DNA of 64,000 nucleotides from Neodontobutis hainanensis (GCA_024349245.1 JALDNG010002132.1:1-64000); one strand, 5' to 3'; shown: positions 1 through 9,698, counted from the first letter of the stretch. Numbers and translations are program-made. The notes: generated by a model not told the origin, from the letters alone.

Positions 1-26
1 TATATATATATATATATATATATATA
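1..26. repeat. TA dinucleotide microsatellite
   Basis: Uninterrupted TA run at the left edge of the window. It probably continues to the left. Confidence 0.95.
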
Positions 27-1092
27 ATGTACAGTGTTGTGAAACATTTTCAGAAGCATTTTGCATCTGCAGAAAAACTATTTTCCTTTTTGTGGTGGCC
101 ACAATATGGTCAACTTCTCTGTAGATCTATTGAAAAAATAAACATATTTTAAACTCTACTTGGCTTCTATTAGGATAAAAAAAGGTTCTGCTGTAGAAGA
201 AAAGGTTGAAGCAAAGACTTTTATTATAAAATCCAAAAAAACATAAAAATGAAAAAAAAGAGGTGTGCATGGTGCCACTAGATTAGATCTATTATTTTAA
301 AGTGGTTTGGAGAAAATACATTTGTTTATCTTGAAGCTATTGAATTTATTTATTTATTTCATTCCCTGTGATCATCAATTTATTTTTTTACATAGACAAC
401 TGAACCTCCCGGTGAACTTTGGAGCCGAATATCCAACGTCCAACGTCAATCTAACTTCATCGCGGTTGCAGGAGGCGATTGGAGAAGTTTAGCTGATTAG
501 CTCGGCCCTCTGGTGGCTGCAATAAGAACTGTTTGTTAAAAGGGAAGAAGGTTTTTGAGTCAAAACTATATATATGTAGTATGTTTCTTATCAGACAAAT
601 GCTGACTTTTTCAACGTCTGTGTGAATAATGTAAATAAAAATTCTGTAATGTTTTTAACCTGTATCTGACTCAAATAATGCTTTTGAGATTTTATGGTTC
701 ATTTCCTTCTTAAATAATTAATGACAAGTTGTGATTTTATCAAAATTGTGTAAATGTTTTGCGTCCAAATCAATTTAACATAAATAAATACTTCAAATGT
801 AAACCTTACACTGTGTGATATTTAGAAACATAAATCTTTGAATAAAGACATACTTTGTTACATTGAGGTGGTGTTAATGTGAACAGGGTCAAGTTTATTT
901 GTAAATCTGGACTGAAGACATGAGCAAGATGAAGACCTCGGACTCATGAGTAAACTGCTGTAGCCCTCACAGGTGAGTCTGCTAAATATATTTGTGTTTA
1001 ATAACCAGGAAGTGTGACTGCTGCAGTGTGTTGGAAGTACTGTTTAATGCCTTATTGTGTTACTTTTCTTGTTTGTTTCTTTTGTTAAACTT
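27..1092. other. AT-rich stretch with no recognised gene
   Basis: I see no convincing exon, RNA gene or named repeat here. The only open frames are short and have no recognisable domain. Base composition is strongly AT-rich, as expected of intergenic or intronic fish DNA. Confidence 0.6.
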
Positions 1093-1200
1093 TTAATACC
1101 CATCCATCTGTTGCTTATTCAGGGCCGCCCGAAGTGGGCAGCAGACTAAGCAGAGACGCCAGACTTCCCTCCCCCACCACCGGATCCAACTCACCACCAG
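1093..1200. mobile_element. Remnant of a common fish LINE-associated repeat
   Basis: The stretch with 'ccatccatctgttgc', 'gggcagcagactaagcag' and 'ccagacttccctcccc' resembles a widely dispersed fish repeat that I associate with RTE-type LINEs. The match is from memory and the sequence is decayed. No open frame survives and family assignment is weak. Confidence 0.35.
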
Positions 1201-1389
1201 ATGTGATCAGTTGACAGCTCCGCCCACTCTTCAACCGAGTGTCCAAGACATACGGCCGGAGGTCAGACAAAACGACCACAGTCAATCATCGACCTCCGAC
1301 CTGGGTTGTCCTGGTGCCACGTGCACTGGTGGACACCCTTATGCTTGAACATGGTGTTTGTTATGGACAAACTGTGACTAGCACAGAAG

Positions 1390-1712
1390 TCCAATAACAG
1401 AACACTAAAGGGGGGCCTTCAAAAGCAAACTCAAAACATACTTATTTCACCAAACGTATGGAGACTGATTGATCATAGGGTTAGATTTACACTGGTTGTA
1501 GCTGTAGGTACACACTCAACCGCTCATATTATTATTACATCTGCCTATTTTCAGTAGTATTTAGCACTTTTGTATTTCTCCTTTCTACCTCCTCCTAGGG
1601 TGGACGCAAACCTCTGATCTGCTATCTGCTGGGTGATGTGTACTCTGCTCCAGTGTGAGGACCCACAGCTCATCTTTCATCTACCTTGATGTTGCCTGAG
1701 GTCCCATCCACC

Positions 1713-1787
<75 letters not shown>

Positions 1788-2095
1788 GGACACTGGACGC
1801 TGTCAACATAAATGTTTTTTGTGAATATGTTTTGTATTTATATGTATTTTTCAACTGTCCTGGACACATTCTTGCACGGCCTGTCCGGCCTGGGAGTGGA
1901 TCCCTCCTTCTGTGGTTCTCCTGAGGTTTCTCTTTTTCCCAGCTGGTTTTTTTTTGAGTTTTTCCTCACCCTGATGGAGGGTCTAAGGACAGGGGATGTT
2001 GTCTAGTGCAGTCTGTTAAGCCCTTTGAGGTGGCTGTTGTTGTGATATTGGGCTATACAAAATAAATGTCTTCTCATGTCTTGTCTTGTCTTCCT
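1390..2095 (+). mobile_element. 3' end of a LINE (L2-clade-like) with simple-repeat tail
   Basis: A stretch near 1400-1440 resembles the end of a LINE ORF2. It is followed by a 3'UTR-like region and the familiar fish LINE tail motif 'gatattgggctatacaaaat' near 2045. The tail runs into pentamer-like 'tcttg' units around 2075-2095. A CA microsatellite splits the 3'UTR. No intact coding region remains. L2 clade is my best guess; a related LINE family is possible. Confidence 0.5.
1715..1783. repeat. CA dinucleotide microsatellite
   Basis: About 34 perfect AC units. It produces a false poly-Val/Cys reading frame on the minus strand. Confidence 0.97.
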
Positions 2096-2795
2096 CTTAA
2101 TCACAGCCCTCTAGGTGTCACAGTGAAGACCCCAGTTGGAGCCCCTTCCAGAACCCCTCCCAGAGAAAGCCGTACTCTACTCTGTCCCTTGGCCCATAAG
2201 CACAAATGACAGTTGAACCAAAGGTCCATGGAAGCGACCCTCTCGTTCACCGGGGTGAACTCCAACACAAGGTGGATGAGCTGGGGGGTCGTGGAGAGTC
2301 CAGCCTCTCTCGAGGAGTGTGGATCCAGAGCCCAAGCTGTGCGTGGAGGTGAGCCTGACTATTTCAAGTCCATACTTCTTTCAAGCTCAGGCTCCCCCTA
2401 AATACTCTGGATGCTGCCCCTTCACTGCATTTCTGAGCGTAGGGTATTTTGACGTGTCTCCCCACGTTAAGGCAGCTGTCTGTTTGAAGATTGAAGTGTG
2501 TAATACCTGAACACTTTAGTGGTTTTATTTAATTACATAAAATAGATAAAATGGGTTTATAATAAACATTAAAAATCATTTACCCAAAATGCATTTTTGT
2601 GGTGATTTTATTTTATTAAGAGAAAATGTTTCAAAGAAAAGTAAAACATTTTATCCCTCATCCAAGTTTCTTAGTCATCTCTGAGCTGAGTTTCATGAAA
2701 CCAACAGAAATGACATAGTCCTTTGGATACGAAATAAAACAACTTCACTTTCTTTTAAACATTTCTAATATATGTCCTGGATGACCGAGAAACTG
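2096..2795. other. No recognised gene
   Basis: Two short overlapping plus-strand frames at 2213-2510 show no domain. The rest is AT-rich. I cannot name anything here. Confidence 0.55.
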
Positions 2796-3078
2796 ATATT
2801 TATTTTTATTATTATTTATTTAACCTTTATTTAACCAAGAAAGTCCCACTGAGATTACAAATCTCTTTAGCAGGGGAGTCCAGGCCCCATGTGTGTTTGG
2901 GGACTGTTGTACATGTCTTTGGTGGTAGGGGAACCCGAGTACCTGGAGGAAACCTACGCAGACACAGGAGAACATGCAAACTCCACACAGAAAGGCTCTG
3001 TCGTGGATGGGATTCGAACCCAGAACCTTCTTGCTGTGAGGCAGGCGTGCTAACCACTTTGCCACTGTGCCGCCAAAT
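2796..3078 (-). mobile_element. tRNA-derived fish SINE, minus orientation
   Basis: Read on the minus strand from 3078, the sequence opens with a tRNA-like head. An A-box-like 'gtggttagcac' lies near the start, and a near-perfect B box 'ggttcgaatcc' near 3010-3022 sits in 'tctgggttcgaatcccat'. The conserved body motif 'gtttgcatgttctcc' follows. The 3' side merges with 'tttatttaaccaagaaagtccca', a second common fish repeat. The tRNA-like head is part of the SINE, not a functional tRNA gene: it is degenerate and lacks a foldable anticodon arm. Confidence 0.8.
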
Positions 3079-3157
3079 AAGTGAACTTGATCTTATAATT
3101 TGAGTCTGTGCTTTTCCAGATGTTGGTGGAAGATGACAATGTGTGCATTAACTGCTG

Positions 3158-3746
3158 TCAGGTGTTTGTTTTCTCCACGTTTTGGACAGCTATTGGCCTC
3201 ATGCACATCTTAGAAACAATAAACTTGAACACTGTTGTTTTGTTTCCTGGCCTTGAAGTGTCCGTGTATCCTTTTTTTGATTTTACAGTCAGTCGTCCGG
3301 TTAAGTCGTCTGTGCCTGCATTGTCACTGGGACGGTCTGAATCTGGGGTTGATCTCTCAGATGTGTCTAAATTGGGATCCATCCATATCTCTCCAGGAGA
3401 TCTACCGTCATCGTTTACAAGACTTCTCTGTTTTTCTTCAGTAGTGGGCTGGAATGGGTTGATACCAAAGCCTGAGCCTTCTGCAGGAGGTACAGCAGTT
3501 GGTAGAAAAGCAGGCCTCATCTTGTTGGAGTCTGATGTATCCGGTGAAGGGGGGACAACGGGGGCAGCTGTTGGCCCAGTACATTCAATATTTAAAGCAC
3601 AAAAACTTCGACCACTATTGTTTTCTTTCCAGGCCTTGACAAAGTGTCCGAGTTGCTCGAGAGATCATTCTCTGAGCTTTTGGTTCGTCATCTGGGCCTA
3701 CATTGTCACCGGGACTGTCTACATTTGTGTTGCTGTGTGTTCTTAA
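3158..3746 (-). pseudogene. Degenerate downstream copies of the kinase C-terminal segment
   Basis: A minus-strand open frame at 3158-3520 has motifs GSGFGINPFQP, SPGEIWMDP and DTSERSTPDSD. They align by eye with GCGIIPVQP, SPGEIFMGP and KTSERLRPDSN in the blocks next to the kinase. A second, more decayed copy lies at about 3540-3746 (DSPGDNVGPDDE against DRPSDNAGTDDL). The 12-bp repeats are missing here. This looks like the distal, oldest end of the amplified array. It could instead be genuine C-terminal coding sequence joined by splicing; no splice sites were identified. Confidence 0.5.
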
Positions 3747-3816
3747 TCTCTCAGATTTTTCTGAAAAGGACCCATCCATACCTCTCCAGGAGATCTGCCC
3801 TCATCGTTATGATGAC

Positions 3817-4623
3817 TTAGATGATTAACAGCAGAAATTGGCTGGAACGGGATACCACAGCCTGACCTTTCTGGTGGAGGAGGTGGTACACAAAAGACCT
3901 CTTCTCATTGTAGGCTGCATCCGAGTCTGCATCGATGTCTGCATTTAAGTCTGCATTGACGTCTGCATTTAAGTCTGCATTGAAGACTGCATTTAAGTCT
4001 GCATTGACGTCTGCATTAAAGTCTGCATCGAAGTCTGCATTGATGTCTGCATTGATGTCTGCATTTAAGTCTGCATTGATGTCTGCATTGAAGTCTGCAT
4101 TGATGTCTGCATTTAAGTCTGCATTGACGTCTACATTGAAGACTGCATTGACGTCTGCATTCAAGTCTGCATTGACGTCTGCATTGAAGTCTGCATTGAT
4201 GTCTGCATTGAAGTCTGCATTGATGTCTGCATTGAAGTCTGCATTGATGTCTGCATTTAAGTCTGCATTGACGTCTGCTTTCAAGTCTGCATTGACGTCT
4301 GCATTGAAGACTGCATTGACGTCTGCATTGAAGACTGCATTGACGTCTGCATTCAAGTCTGCATTGAAGACTGCATTGAAGTCTGCATTCAAGACTGCAT
4401 TGAAGTCTGCATTCAAGAATGCATTCAAGACTGCATTGAAGTCTGCATTTAAGTCTGCATTGAAGTCTGCATTGCCATAACACCCCTCACCTAAAACTTC
4501 CAATGGATTGTATTTTTCTTCTGGTGCCACAGTTTCCCTGGAAGGACTGTTAGAATCTGGTCGTAATCTCTCAGATGTTTTTAAAGGGACCCATGAATAT
4601 CTCTCCAGGAGATCCGCCCTCAT
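3817..4623 (-). pseudogene. Repeat block 3 reading frame (kinase-derived, NADX tetrapeptides)
   Basis: A 268-codon minus-strand frame starts with MRADLLERY, runs through KTSERLRPDSN and a glycine-loop-like LGEGCYGN, then about 48 NAD-F/L/V/I tetrapeptides, and ends after DAAYNEKRSF. It repeats the layout of the segment fused to the kinase at 5583-7202. The glycine loop is followed directly by repeats, so no kinase fold can be made from this block. Whether it is translated is unknown. It is probably a separated part of the kinase gene's tail or a by-product of tandem amplification. Confidence 0.55.
3909..4478. repeat. 12-bp tandem repeat array, block 3
   Basis: The unit is 'gtctgcattgaa' on the plus strand, with variation almost confined to the last three bases (gaa, taa, gac, gat, caa) and to gtc/gac at the start. 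On the minus strand each unit encodes NAD plus F, L, V or I. Confidence 0.95.
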
Positions 4624-4720
4624 TGTTATGATGACTTAGATGATTAACAGCAATAATTGGCTGGACCGGGATGATACCACAGCCTGACCGTTCGAGGAGG
4701 TGGAGGAGGTGATGGAGGTG

Positions 4721-5487
4721 CTACAAAAAAGACCTCTTCTCATTGTAGTCTGCATCCGAGTCTGCATCCAAATCTGCATTGATGTCTGCATTTAAGTCTG
4801 CATTTAAGTCTGCATTGACGTCTGCATTAAAGTCTGCATTAAAGTCTGCATTGAAGTCTGCATTAAAGTCTGCATTGTAGTCTGCATCCGAGTCTGCCTC
4901 CAAGTCTGCATTGATGTCTGCATTTAAGTCTGCATTGAAGACTGCATTGACGTCTGCATTCAAGTCTGCATTGAAGACTGCATTGACGTCTGCATTCAAG
5001 TCTGCATTTAAGTCTGCATTGAAGACTGCATTGAAGTCTGCATTGACGTCTGCATTAAAGTGTGCATCGAAGTCTGCATTGATGTCTGCATTTAAGTCTG
5101 CATTGATGTCTGCATTGAAGTCTGCATTGATGTCTGCATTGAAGTCTGCATTGATGTCTGCATTGAAGTCTGCATTGACGTCTACATTGAAGACTGCATT
5201 GACGTCTGTATTCAAGTCTGCATTGACGTCTGCATTGAAGTCTGCATTGACGTCTGCATTGAAGTCTGCATTGATGTCTGCATTTAAGTCTGCATTGACG
5301 TCTGCATTGAAGACTGCATTGACGTCTGCATTGAAGACTGCATTGACGTCTGCATTCAAGTCTGCATTGAAGACTGCATTCAAGTCTGCATTCAAGACTG
5401 CATTGAAGTCTGCATTCAAGAATGCATTCAAGACTGCATTGAAGTCTGCATTTAAGTCTGCATTGAAGCCTGCATTGCCATAACACC
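4721..5487 (-). pseudogene. Repeat block 2 reading frame (kinase-derived, NADX tetrapeptides)
   Basis: This minus-strand frame of NADX tetrapeptides ends with DSDADYNEKRSFL. Its upstream edge is closed by a TGA just before the glycine-loop-like segment. Block 2 has three C where blocks 1 and 3 have four ('aacaccctcacc' against 'aacacccctcacc'), which shifts LGEGCYGN out of frame. The array is interrupted once by an inner DSDADYN motif, suggesting fusion of two arrays. Coding status is uncertain. Confidence 0.5.
4745..5478. repeat. 12-bp tandem repeat array, block 2
   Basis: Same 12-bp unit as block 3 and the longest array in the window. It contains one internal array-end motif near 4865-4910. 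Confidence 0.95.
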
Positions 5488-5582
5488 CTCACCTAAAACT
5501 TCCAATGGATTGTATTTTTCTTCTGGTGCCACAGTTTCCCTGGGAGGACTGTTAGAATCTGGTCGTAATCTCTCAGATGTTT

Positions 5583-7202
5583 TTAAAAGGGACCCATGAA
5601 TATCTCTCCAGGAGATCCGCCCTCATCGTTATGATGACTTAGATGATTAACAGCAATAATTGGCTGGAGCGGGATGATACCACAGCCTGACCGTTCTCGA
5701 GGAGGTGGTGGAGGTGCTACAAAAACAGAACTCTTCTCATTGTAGTCTGCATCCGAGTCTGCATTGAATCCTGCATTGAGGCCTGCATTGAAGTCTGCTT
5801 TGAAGCCTGCATTGAAGTCTGCACTGAAGCCTGCATTGAAGCCTGCATCGGCGTCTGCATTTAAGTCTGCATTGATATCTGCATTTAAGTCTGCATTGAC
5901 GTCTACATTGAAGACTGCATTGACGTCTGCATTCAAGTCTGCATTGACGTCTACATTGAAGACTGCATTGACGTCTGCATTCAAGTCTGCATTGACATCT
6001 GCATTGAAGTCTGCATTGATGTCTGCATTTAAGTCTGCATTGACGTCTACATTGAAGACTGCATTGACTGCATTGACATCTGCATTGAAGTCTGCATTGA
6101 TGTCTGCATTTAAGTCTGCATTGACGTCTGCATTGACGTCTGCATTCAAGTCTGCATTGAAGACTGCATTGACGTCTGCATTCAAGTCTGCATTGAAGAC
6201 TGCATTCAAGTCTGCATTCAAGACTGCATTGAAGTCTGCATTCAAGAATGCATTCAAGACTGCATCGAAGTCTGCATTTAAGTCTGCATTGAAGCCTGCA
6301 TTGCCATAACACCCCTCACCTAAAACTTCCAATGGATTATATTTTTCTTCTGGTGCCACAGTTTCCCTGGGAGGACTGTTAGAATCTGGTCGTAATCTCT
6401 CAGATGTTTTTAAAAAGGGACCCATGAATATCTCTCCAGGAGATCCGCCCTCATCGTTATGATGACTTAGATGATTAACAGCAATAATTGGCTGGACCGG
6501 GATGATACCACAGCCTGACCGTTCTCGAGGAGGTGGTGGAGGTGCTACAAAAACAGACCTCTTCTCATTGTAGTCTGCATCCGAGTCTTCATTGAATCCT
6601 GCATTGAAGTCTGCATTGAAGCCTGCATTGAGGCCTGCATTGAAGTCTGCTTTGAAGCCTGCTTTGAAGCCTGTATTGAAGCCTGCATTGAAATCTGCAC
6701 TGAAGCCTGCATTGAAGCCTGCATCGGCGTCTCCATTCAAGTCTGCATTCAAGTCTTGATCCGAGGTGTCTTCACGTCTTCTTGCGGTGGTGGCACCGGT
6801 CATTAACCTCTGAGCCTCCAGTTTGTAAGGAGAGTCATCAGGCAGATGAGCCATTGTGATAAATGGGTGCTCGAGGGCTTCTGTTGGAGTGATCCTTTGT
6901 GCTGGGTTTAGATGGAGCATTTTCTTTAGCAAATCACCAAATGCAGCCCTGTCATCAGATTCAGAAACTGTCTCCTCCGAGTGGAATCTTTGGATTACAA
7001 TCCCAATATCTGAGGCCAAATACAAACAACCCTCTGACACGTTGGGCCTGATTCCTGTACTCTGCTTATATTCATGGACGGTTTTGAGACGCCATTTTGA
7101 CCCTGTCCAGGTAAAATAGTTGCTTGTGTACAAACCACTTTCTAGGAGCTCTTGCTCTGGAGTCCCCATGAGGCTAACAATATTTCTAAATATAGCAAAG
7201 GG
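5583..7202 (-). CDS. HIPK-like kinase, C-lobe plus tetrapeptide-repeat tail
   Basis: This frame continues the kinase that starts at 7851. The first ~140 codons cover the C-lobe: NIVSLMGTPEQ, the HIPK-type WRLKTVHEY, and LLKKMLHLNPAQRITP with the conserved late arginine, then EHPFITM. After the kinase domain come NADX/NAGF tetrapeptides, a proline run (APPPPPRER), SPGEIFMGP, KTSERLRPDSN, a partial second glycine loop (LGEGCYGN), a second long NADX array, and the same proline-run segment again. It stops at 5583, where an A run has four A instead of the five present at about 6411. It is separated from the N-lobe frame by a frameshift near 7190-7215. HIPK-type kinases are nuclear Ser/Thr/Tyr kinases; the repeat tail is not part of any HIPK I know. 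Confidence 0.7.
   Translation of the reverse strand, partial: PFAIFRNIVSLMGTPEQELLESGLYTSNYFTWTGSKWRLKTVHEYKQSTGIRPNVSEGCLYLASDIGIVIQRFHSEETVSESDDRAAFGDLLKKMLHLNPAQRITPTEALEHPFITMAHLPDDSPYKLEAQRLMTGATTARRREDTSDQDLNADLNGDADAGFNAGFSADFNAGFNTGFKAGFKADFNAGLNAGFNADFNAGFNEDSDADYNEKRSVFVAPPPPPRERSGCGIIPVQPIIAVNHLSHHNDEGGSPGEIFMGPFLKTSERLRPDSNSPPRETVAPEEKYNPLEVLGEGCYGNAGFNADLNADFDAVLNAFLNADFNAVLNADLNAVFNADLNADVNAVFNADLNADVNADVNADLNADINADFNADVNAVNAVFNVDVNADLNADINADFNADVNADLNADVNAVFNVDVNADLNADVNAVFNVDVNADLNADINADLNADADAGFNAGFSADFNAGFKADFNAGLNAGFNADSDADYNEKSSVFVAPPPPPRERSGCGIIPLQPIIAVNHLSHHNDEGGSPGEIFMGPF
5748..6305. repeat. 12-bp tandem repeat array, block 1
   Basis: Lies in frame with the kinase C-lobe frame. 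It includes GCx-type variants (NAGF, SADF) at its 5748-5860 end. Confidence 0.95.
6573..6765. repeat. 12-bp tandem repeat array, block 0 (nearest the kinase)
   Basis: Short array of NAGF/KADF-type units directly after the kinase domain. It has more sequence variation than blocks 1-3 ('gcctgcattgaa' units dominate), as expected of an older, less homogenised array. Confidence 0.92.
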
Positions 7203-7851
7203 TTATCTCCATCAAAAGGTGGCAGCCAATATACGCCGGTCCAAGGAAGCAGCCCAGACTCCACATATCCACTGCCTCAGACAATGGGAGCCCCAAAAAG
7301 ACCTCCGGTGACCGAAATGCAGGAGGCTGGATTACTGTCCCCACCTGTGCATTTATGTAGTGCATGGCCAAGCCAAAATCAATTAATTTGACCCTAAATG
7401 GTTGGCTTTTGTGGTCCACTAGCATTATGTTATCTGCCTTGATATCGGTGTGCATGACACCTATGCTTTTAAGATCTTTTAATGCAACTAGGAGTTGCTG
7501 GGCCATGGGTCGTATTTCGCTGAGCGTTAACAGCTTTTCTTCTCTCATTAGATTGGCCACACTGCGGTCAAGCATCTCAAATGCCATGCACCTACATTCG
7601 TTCAATTCAAATTCGTTAATGAACCGGACAATGTTGGATGTGTCCGGATCCAACTGACTGATCAAATGGAGCATTTTAAGCTCTTTATCAACACCATCGT
7701 CATCATCGTACTTAAGAATCTTAACAGCCATCATTTCTCCTGTTTTTGTGTTAAGGCATTTCATAACTTTGCCAAAACATCCCTCACCTAAACGTTCCAT
7801 TATCTGATAGGTTCCTCTCTCCATATTTTTGTTTTTAGAAGTTTTCCACAT
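7186..7851 (-). CDS. HIPK-like protein kinase, N-lobe and catalytic core
   Basis: A 221-codon frame begins at ATG 7851 (MWKTSKNKN); a second ATG nine codons later (MERGTYQ) is equally possible. Visible kinase landmarks in order are: glycine loop LGEGCFGKV, the ATP-anchoring lysine in MAVKIL, catalytic loop HTDIKADN (aspartate present, HRD arginine replaced by threonine), DFG in LIDFGLA, the APE-like SPE in FRSPEVFLG, and DMWSLGC. HIPK family members also have H-D-K-x-x-N without a classical HRD arginine. The frame runs out just after WSLGC, where the next expected segment (DGDNP then NIVSLMG) continues in two other frames. Two single-base losses beside the short T and C runs in 7190-7215 would explain it. 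All catalytic residues are present, so either a recent pseudogene or consensus errors fit. Confidence 0.8.
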   Translation of the reverse strand: MWKTSKNKNMERGTYQIMERLGEGCFGKVMKCLNTKTGEMMAVKILKYDDDDGVDKELKMLHLISQLDPDTSNIVRFINEFELNECRCMAFEMLDRSVANLMREEKLLTLSEIRPMAQQLLVALKDLKSIGVMHTDIKADNIMLVDHKSQPFRVKLIDFGLAMHYINAQVGTVIQPPAFRSPEVFLGLPLSEAVDMWSLGCFLGPAYIGCHLLMEITLCYI

Positions 7852-7945
7852 CTTTGTAGAACACAGTTTGAGTTTTCATGAGCTGAAGTATCCTGCCTAT
7901 CTGGTGGGCTCTCAAGCTATGATTGGAGTGTCGAGTTAAGGTTGG

Positions 7946-7954
7946 CCTTATAAA
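7946..7954 (-). promoter_or_regulatory. TATA-like box upstream of the kinase gene
   Basis: Minus-strand 'tttataagg' lies about 95 bp upstream of the first kinase ATG and just downstream of two CRE palindromes in the direction of transcription. Confidence 0.45.
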
Positions 7955-7973
7955 CTCTGTTTCTGCAAGCCCG

Positions 7974-8017
7974 TGACGTCACATGGCAACGGGCGCGGTC
8001 TGTGAGCGGTGACGTCA
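7974..8017 (-). promoter_or_regulatory. Two perfect CRE palindromes (TGACGTCA)
   Basis: TGACGTCA occurs at 7974-7981 and again at 8010-8017, 36 bp apart. A 'catggcaac' RFX half-site-like stretch lies beside the first. Their position just upstream of the TATA-like box suggests a CREB/CREM-responsive promoter for the kinase gene. CRE palindromes also occur near transposon ends, so this is an inference from position. Confidence 0.5.
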
Positions 8018-9315
8018 CTAAGTTCTATTTTGAAGCCGCCATTATGAATTTTTAACACGTGTTTATTTTCGAATTAAATAGTTATATTTATTGAATCTGT
8101 TAAATAGTAATGATGGAAAAATGGATGTCTTAACTATGTGTACTATTTTAACATTTAACTCTTGGTGATTTGATGTGATACATAGCCTTGATTTAGTTTG
8201 ACATGTGCCTTTACGTTTGAGCAGAGCTGTTGTGAGGGCTCATGGGGGCCTCTGCTGGTCAAATAAAATATCTCCCTCTGTTAGCTTTTATTTTCTCCGG
8301 CGTCATTTTCATGTGACACACACATGTTGGGGACGTTTGAGAAAGTGCGACAGCTCAAGTGCGTTGATTTCTTGCAAAAGTTTATTGATTGTTGTTGTTG
8401 TCCAAGTAAGTTGTTCTTCTGGACAAAAAATAAATCCGCTTTGTCTCTGATTACAGACACAGCTCATTCATCTGGTGATAAGAGTGAATATGAGTTAAAT
8501 GGAGTGTCAGAGGGAATAGAGCTGCTTCACTCTGAGGTGGACATGGATTTATGTGAAGGACACACCTGACAGAGAAGATACTCTTTAATCTGTAAGTTCA
8601 CGAGTTATATTTAATATTTATATTGAATAATCTTTGTTTGCTTTTTGAAAAGCTCAGTTATGTTTGTGTGTCCTCTTAAATTGGACACAGGCCTATGGCG
8701 TGTTGAAAATCTTAGGGTTGTTATTGATGTCCACAGTTCAGACTAATATCCACATCAGAAGTCAGTCCATGGGCTATTCTTTGGGTAATTCAAAGATTGG
8801 GTATAATCTTGTACTGCCTCAGCTACATCTTTTTAGGAAGAGCAGACCAAAACCACCAGATCCTATTAAAGTGTCCAGTTACAATAAAGGTTCTGAAACA
8901 ATAAATGGAATCGAGATGGGACATAAATGTATTAATACTGCTGCAGTGAAGAGGTCACAGAGGAGCTTTATTTTGGCAAGTCTAGGCAATTAATTTATAC
9001 AGCACAATTCATACTCTGAGTAACTCAAAGTGCTTTACAGGATTAAAAGCGTGCCGTTTAGTTTTGTTGTTGTGTAGTTTGTGGCCTTTGTATTAGTTTT
9101 CGTATCTTGGACGTCTTTGTTGTCTTTGTTTGATATAGCCGGCTTTGTTTACTAAACCAGTGCGTGGTACATTAAAATATTTGCGTAGCTATGCTATATT
9201 TATGCCCAGGTGTTTAGTATTTCTCGTAATTGTAGACTAAATTTGTGCACTTTTGGTTGGGACTCGTGCGTCCTCTGTGCGTAATGTTTGGAGAGCGTAC
9301 AGCATGCTGCGACTC
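8018..9315. other. Unassigned sequence left of the duplication
   Basis: Open frames at 8205-8570 and 8664-8993 (109 codons) have no domain I recognise. Around 8990-9045, 'atttatacagcacaattc' followed by 'caaagtgctttacag' resembles a dispersed fish repeat tail. Nothing else can be supported. Confidence 0.5.
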
Positions 9316-9698
9316 CTTTGTTCTCAGTTTACTGTGGCGGTAAACTTTTGTTTGAGGCTTAAATGTTTTTGGTGCGTGTTTTTGTTTGTGTAGAACATGT
9401 TTAAAAGCACGTTGTATTGGCAAAGTTGAGAGAGACTATGTGCGTAAACATCTTAAGGTGTGGAGTGATTCCTTGTAGGCTTAAGCGGCGTTCCCCTTTG
9501 GGTCCGTCGGTCTGGGGGTAGTGTTGCGATGAAAGTGGTTAAGGCTTTGCTTGGAAGCAAATCAGTGGTGGTTAGAGGATTGCTAGCGTGCTAGTCGCCT
9601 CTCCAACCCATCGGGGTGTAGTGCGTAAAAACCCGCCATATTTGGCCGCATGAAGACTAGGGGGGAGCTTAGGTAGCTGGATTTGCGTTAGTCTGGTG

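Noticed and set aside
1681..1869. Small secreted cysteine-valine protein
   Set aside because: Direct translation of the CA microsatellite.
3005..3078. Functional tRNA gene on the minus strand
   Set aside because: The B box is good, but the sequence is a SINE head with a degenerate anticodon arm and a SINE body attached.
3935..6312. Long open frames in three to four reading frames over the 12-bp arrays (SALK-, CRLQ-, MQAS-type repeats)
   Set aside because: A 12-bp unit without stops is open in several frames by arithmetic. Only the NADX frame is continuous with the kinase and the non-repetitive block segments.
3907..6765. Pentapeptide-repeat protein (A-D/N-L-x-x)
   Set aside because: The period is 4 residues (12 bp), not 5, and alignment to a 5-residue consensus fails after one unit.
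3907..6765. CRISPR array
   Set aside because: Direct 12-bp repeats without spacers, in eukaryotic DNA, on a kinase gene.
8664..8993. 109-codon plus-strand ORF as a gene
   Set aside because: No recognisable domain, no splice or promoter support, and a length compatible with chance.
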